Shown one piece after another: positions 62,240 through 64,000 of a stretch of 64,000 nt of DNA (position 1 is its first letter; each line of letters begins with the position of its first letter). This stretch comes from an uncultured Pelagibacteraceae bacterium (GTDB taxonomy: Bacteria > Pseudomonadota > Alphaproteobacteria > Pelagibacterales > Pelagibacteraceae). The stretch covers positions 34,974 to 98,973 of the forward strand of contig CACBOA010000002.1 in assembly GCA_902540785.1 (NCBI GenBank), written 5' to 3'. The notes under the pieces were generated by a model that made no database searches, was not told the DNA's origin, and worked only from the letters and a program-made list of their open reading frames with translations. A program made the translations under genes and the position numbers.

Positions 62240-64000
62240 CTTTTTTGTAAAATCTTTTTTTTTTAAAAACTTTTTTTTTGTAAACTCTTTTGTTTTTTAA
62301 ATTAATAACATTTTCATTTAATTTTGTTATATCTAAGTTTTTTAATTTTTCATAATGTTCAATTAATTCAAGAGTCTTTTTTGATTTATTTTTTAACTCA
62401 ACTATATATTCAGGTATTATTAATTTATTATCAGAAATTATATCTATTTTCATTTTATTTTTCTTTTCAAAATATTTTAAATCTTCGATGAAATTTTCTT
62501 TTAAAAAATTAGATATTTTTTCACACACTTTTAAAGTTACATATTTTGCTTTATTCAAAACAGTTTTTAGTTCAACTAATTTTAAAATTTTTAAAGCAAA
62601 AGATTCATCAGTTAGATTAATTTTCCATTTAACAGCACTTTCTCTCAATCTTTGTCTTGACATTTCTAATAAGCCAAAATTACTTATTCTTCCAATTTGA
62701 ATTCTAGCTCTATCAGCTCTACATTTTTCTTTTAGCTTTCTTTCTACAAGTTTTCTGTTTCCATAACTAAGCATATCAATAAAATCAATAATTATTAGTC
62801 CTGATAAATCTCTAATTTTAATTTGTCTTGCAATTTCATCAACCGCTTCAAGATTAGTATCTAATGCTGTACTTTCTACATTTTTTTGTTTTATCGAACT
62901 TCCTGAATTAATATCAATTGAAACTAGAGCTTCAGTAGGATTTACAACTAAATATCCTCCAGATTTTAATTTTATCTCTGTTTCAAATATCTGATTCAGC
63001 TTTTGTTCAATTCCCTCCTCTATAAATAAAGGATTTTTACCTCTATACTTTTTTATTTTTTTTACGTGATTTGGTATCATCATTTTCATAAAATTTTGCG
63101 CTTTTTTGTATCCCTCATTTCCTTCAACAAATATATTTTGAGTGTTTTCGTCGTACATATCTCTAAGTGTTCTTTTAATAATTTCACTTTCTTGATGTAT
63201 TAAAGAAGGAGCAATCGAGTTTATTGCATTTTCTTTTATTTGATTCCAAGTATTAATTAGCGTAGTTAGATCATAATTAATTTCATTTTTTGTTTTATTA
63301 CTACCAGCTGTTCTTACTATCAGACCCATTTCTTTTGGTATTTCAATTTCGTTAAGTATTGATCTAATTTTTTTTCTATCAGCTGGATTAAATATTTTTC
63401 TTGAAATTCCTCCTCCTTTGGGAGTGTTAGGCATCAACACAATATATTTTCCTGCTATAGAAATAAAAGTGCTTAAGGCCGCTCCTTTTTGACCTCTTTC
63501 ATCTTTTATAACCTGAACAAGTATTACTTGATTTGGTTTGATAACTTCCTGTATTTTATATCTTTTAAATTTAATTTTATTTTCGTTCTTTTTATCTTTT
63601 AAATTATCAAAGTTTTCTTTTTCGTCTTGATTTTTTACTTCAATAGGATCATCAAGTTCTAAATTTCCCTCTGCAATACTTTCCTCCTCTTTTTCCTCGA
63701 CTTTTTTAGATAATTCTTCTCGAGCTTTTTCTTCCTCTAATTTTATTATTTCAAGGTCACTCCTTGGTATTTGATAATAGTCTGATTGAATATCGTTGAA
63801 GGATAAAAACCCATGTCTATCTCTTCCAAAATCTACAAATGCTGCCTGTAAAGAGGGCTCAATTCTACTAACTTTACCTAAGTAGATATTATTTTTGATT
63901 AAATTATTTTTTAAACCTTCGTACTCGTAATCTTCGATATTGTCGTTTGATTTAAGTACCACTCTAGTTTCATTTGGATGCGAAGCATCAATATATAAAT
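62232..64000 (-). CDS. rne: Ribonuclease E/G family protein (5' end runs off window)
   Basis: YIDASHPNETRVV upstream of the listed ORF start continues in frame; LGKVSRIEPSLQAAFVDFGRDRHGFL; IIIDFIDML; RIQIGRISNFGLLEMSRQRLR. Confidence 0.94.
   Translation of the reverse strand, partial: LYIDASHPNETRVVLKSNDNIEDYEYEGLKNNLIKNNIYLGKVSRIEPSLQAAFVDFGRDRHGFLSFNDIQSDYYQIPRSDLEIIKLEEEKAREELSKKVEEKEEESIAEGNLELDDPIEVKNQDEKENFDNLKDKKNENKIKFKRYKIQEVIKPNQVILVQVIKDERGQKGAALSTFISIAGKYIVLMPNTPKGGGISRKIFNPADRKKIRSILNEIEIPKEMGLIVRTAGSNKTKNEINYDLTTLINTWNQIKENAINSIAPSLIHQESEIIKRTLRDMYDENTQNIFVEGNEGYKKAQNFMKMMIPNHVKKIKKYRGKNPLFIEEGIEQKLNQIFETEIKLKSGGYLVVNPTEALVSIDINSGSSIKQKNVESTALDTNLEAVDEIARQIKIRDLSGLIIIDFIDMLSYGNRKLVERKLKEKCRADRARIQIGRISNFGLLEMSRQRLRESAVKWKINLTDESFALKILKLVELKTVLNKAKYVTLKVCEKISNFLKENFIEDLKYFEKKNKMKIDIISDNKLIIPEYIVELKNKSKKTLELIEHYEKLKNLDITKLNENVINLKNKRVYKKKVFKKKRFYKKAK

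Noticed and set aside
1-64000. CRISPR arrays, prophage, transposons, tRNA/rRNA genes, defence systems
   Set aside because: None recognised by reading; spacers are too short and no repeats, integrase, transposase, nuclease-helicase or restriction genes are present in the ORF set

Overview
AT-rich, gene-dense bacterial chromosome segment, consistent with a streamlined marine alphaproteobacterium of the SAR11/Pelagibacterales type. That assignment is inferred from protein content, gene order, very short spacers and the gcv glycine riboswitch; no database search was run. About 70 protein genes are supported. They include guaB(partial)-guaA, panB, a TRAP transporter, a split 5-oxoprolinase locus, a tandem glycine riboswitch with gcvTHP, a flavoprotein/DUF1365/Cfa-like methyltransferase lipid cluster, selO-msrA, NAD-formate dehydrogenase, an amidinotransferase, gshAB, purF, dnaB-rplI-rpsR-rpsF, fabD-fabG-acpP-gmk, rsmA-pdxA-surA-lptD-lptG-lptF, pepA, ndk, purNM, hda, aspS, accBC, aroQ, thiSG and rne (partial). 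No tRNA, rRNA, CRISPR array, prophage or transposon was recognised. Most of the window is core genome. The best second-look items are: (1) the possible furan/methyl-fatty-acid (UfaD-UfaO-UfaM-like) cluster, (2) an orphan C-terminal class II RNR-like protein, (3) the gcvT riboswitch whose aptamer-2 closing helix ends directly at the start codon, (4) a stem-loop between dctP and dctQM, and (5) stop-codon-sharing convergent gene ends.
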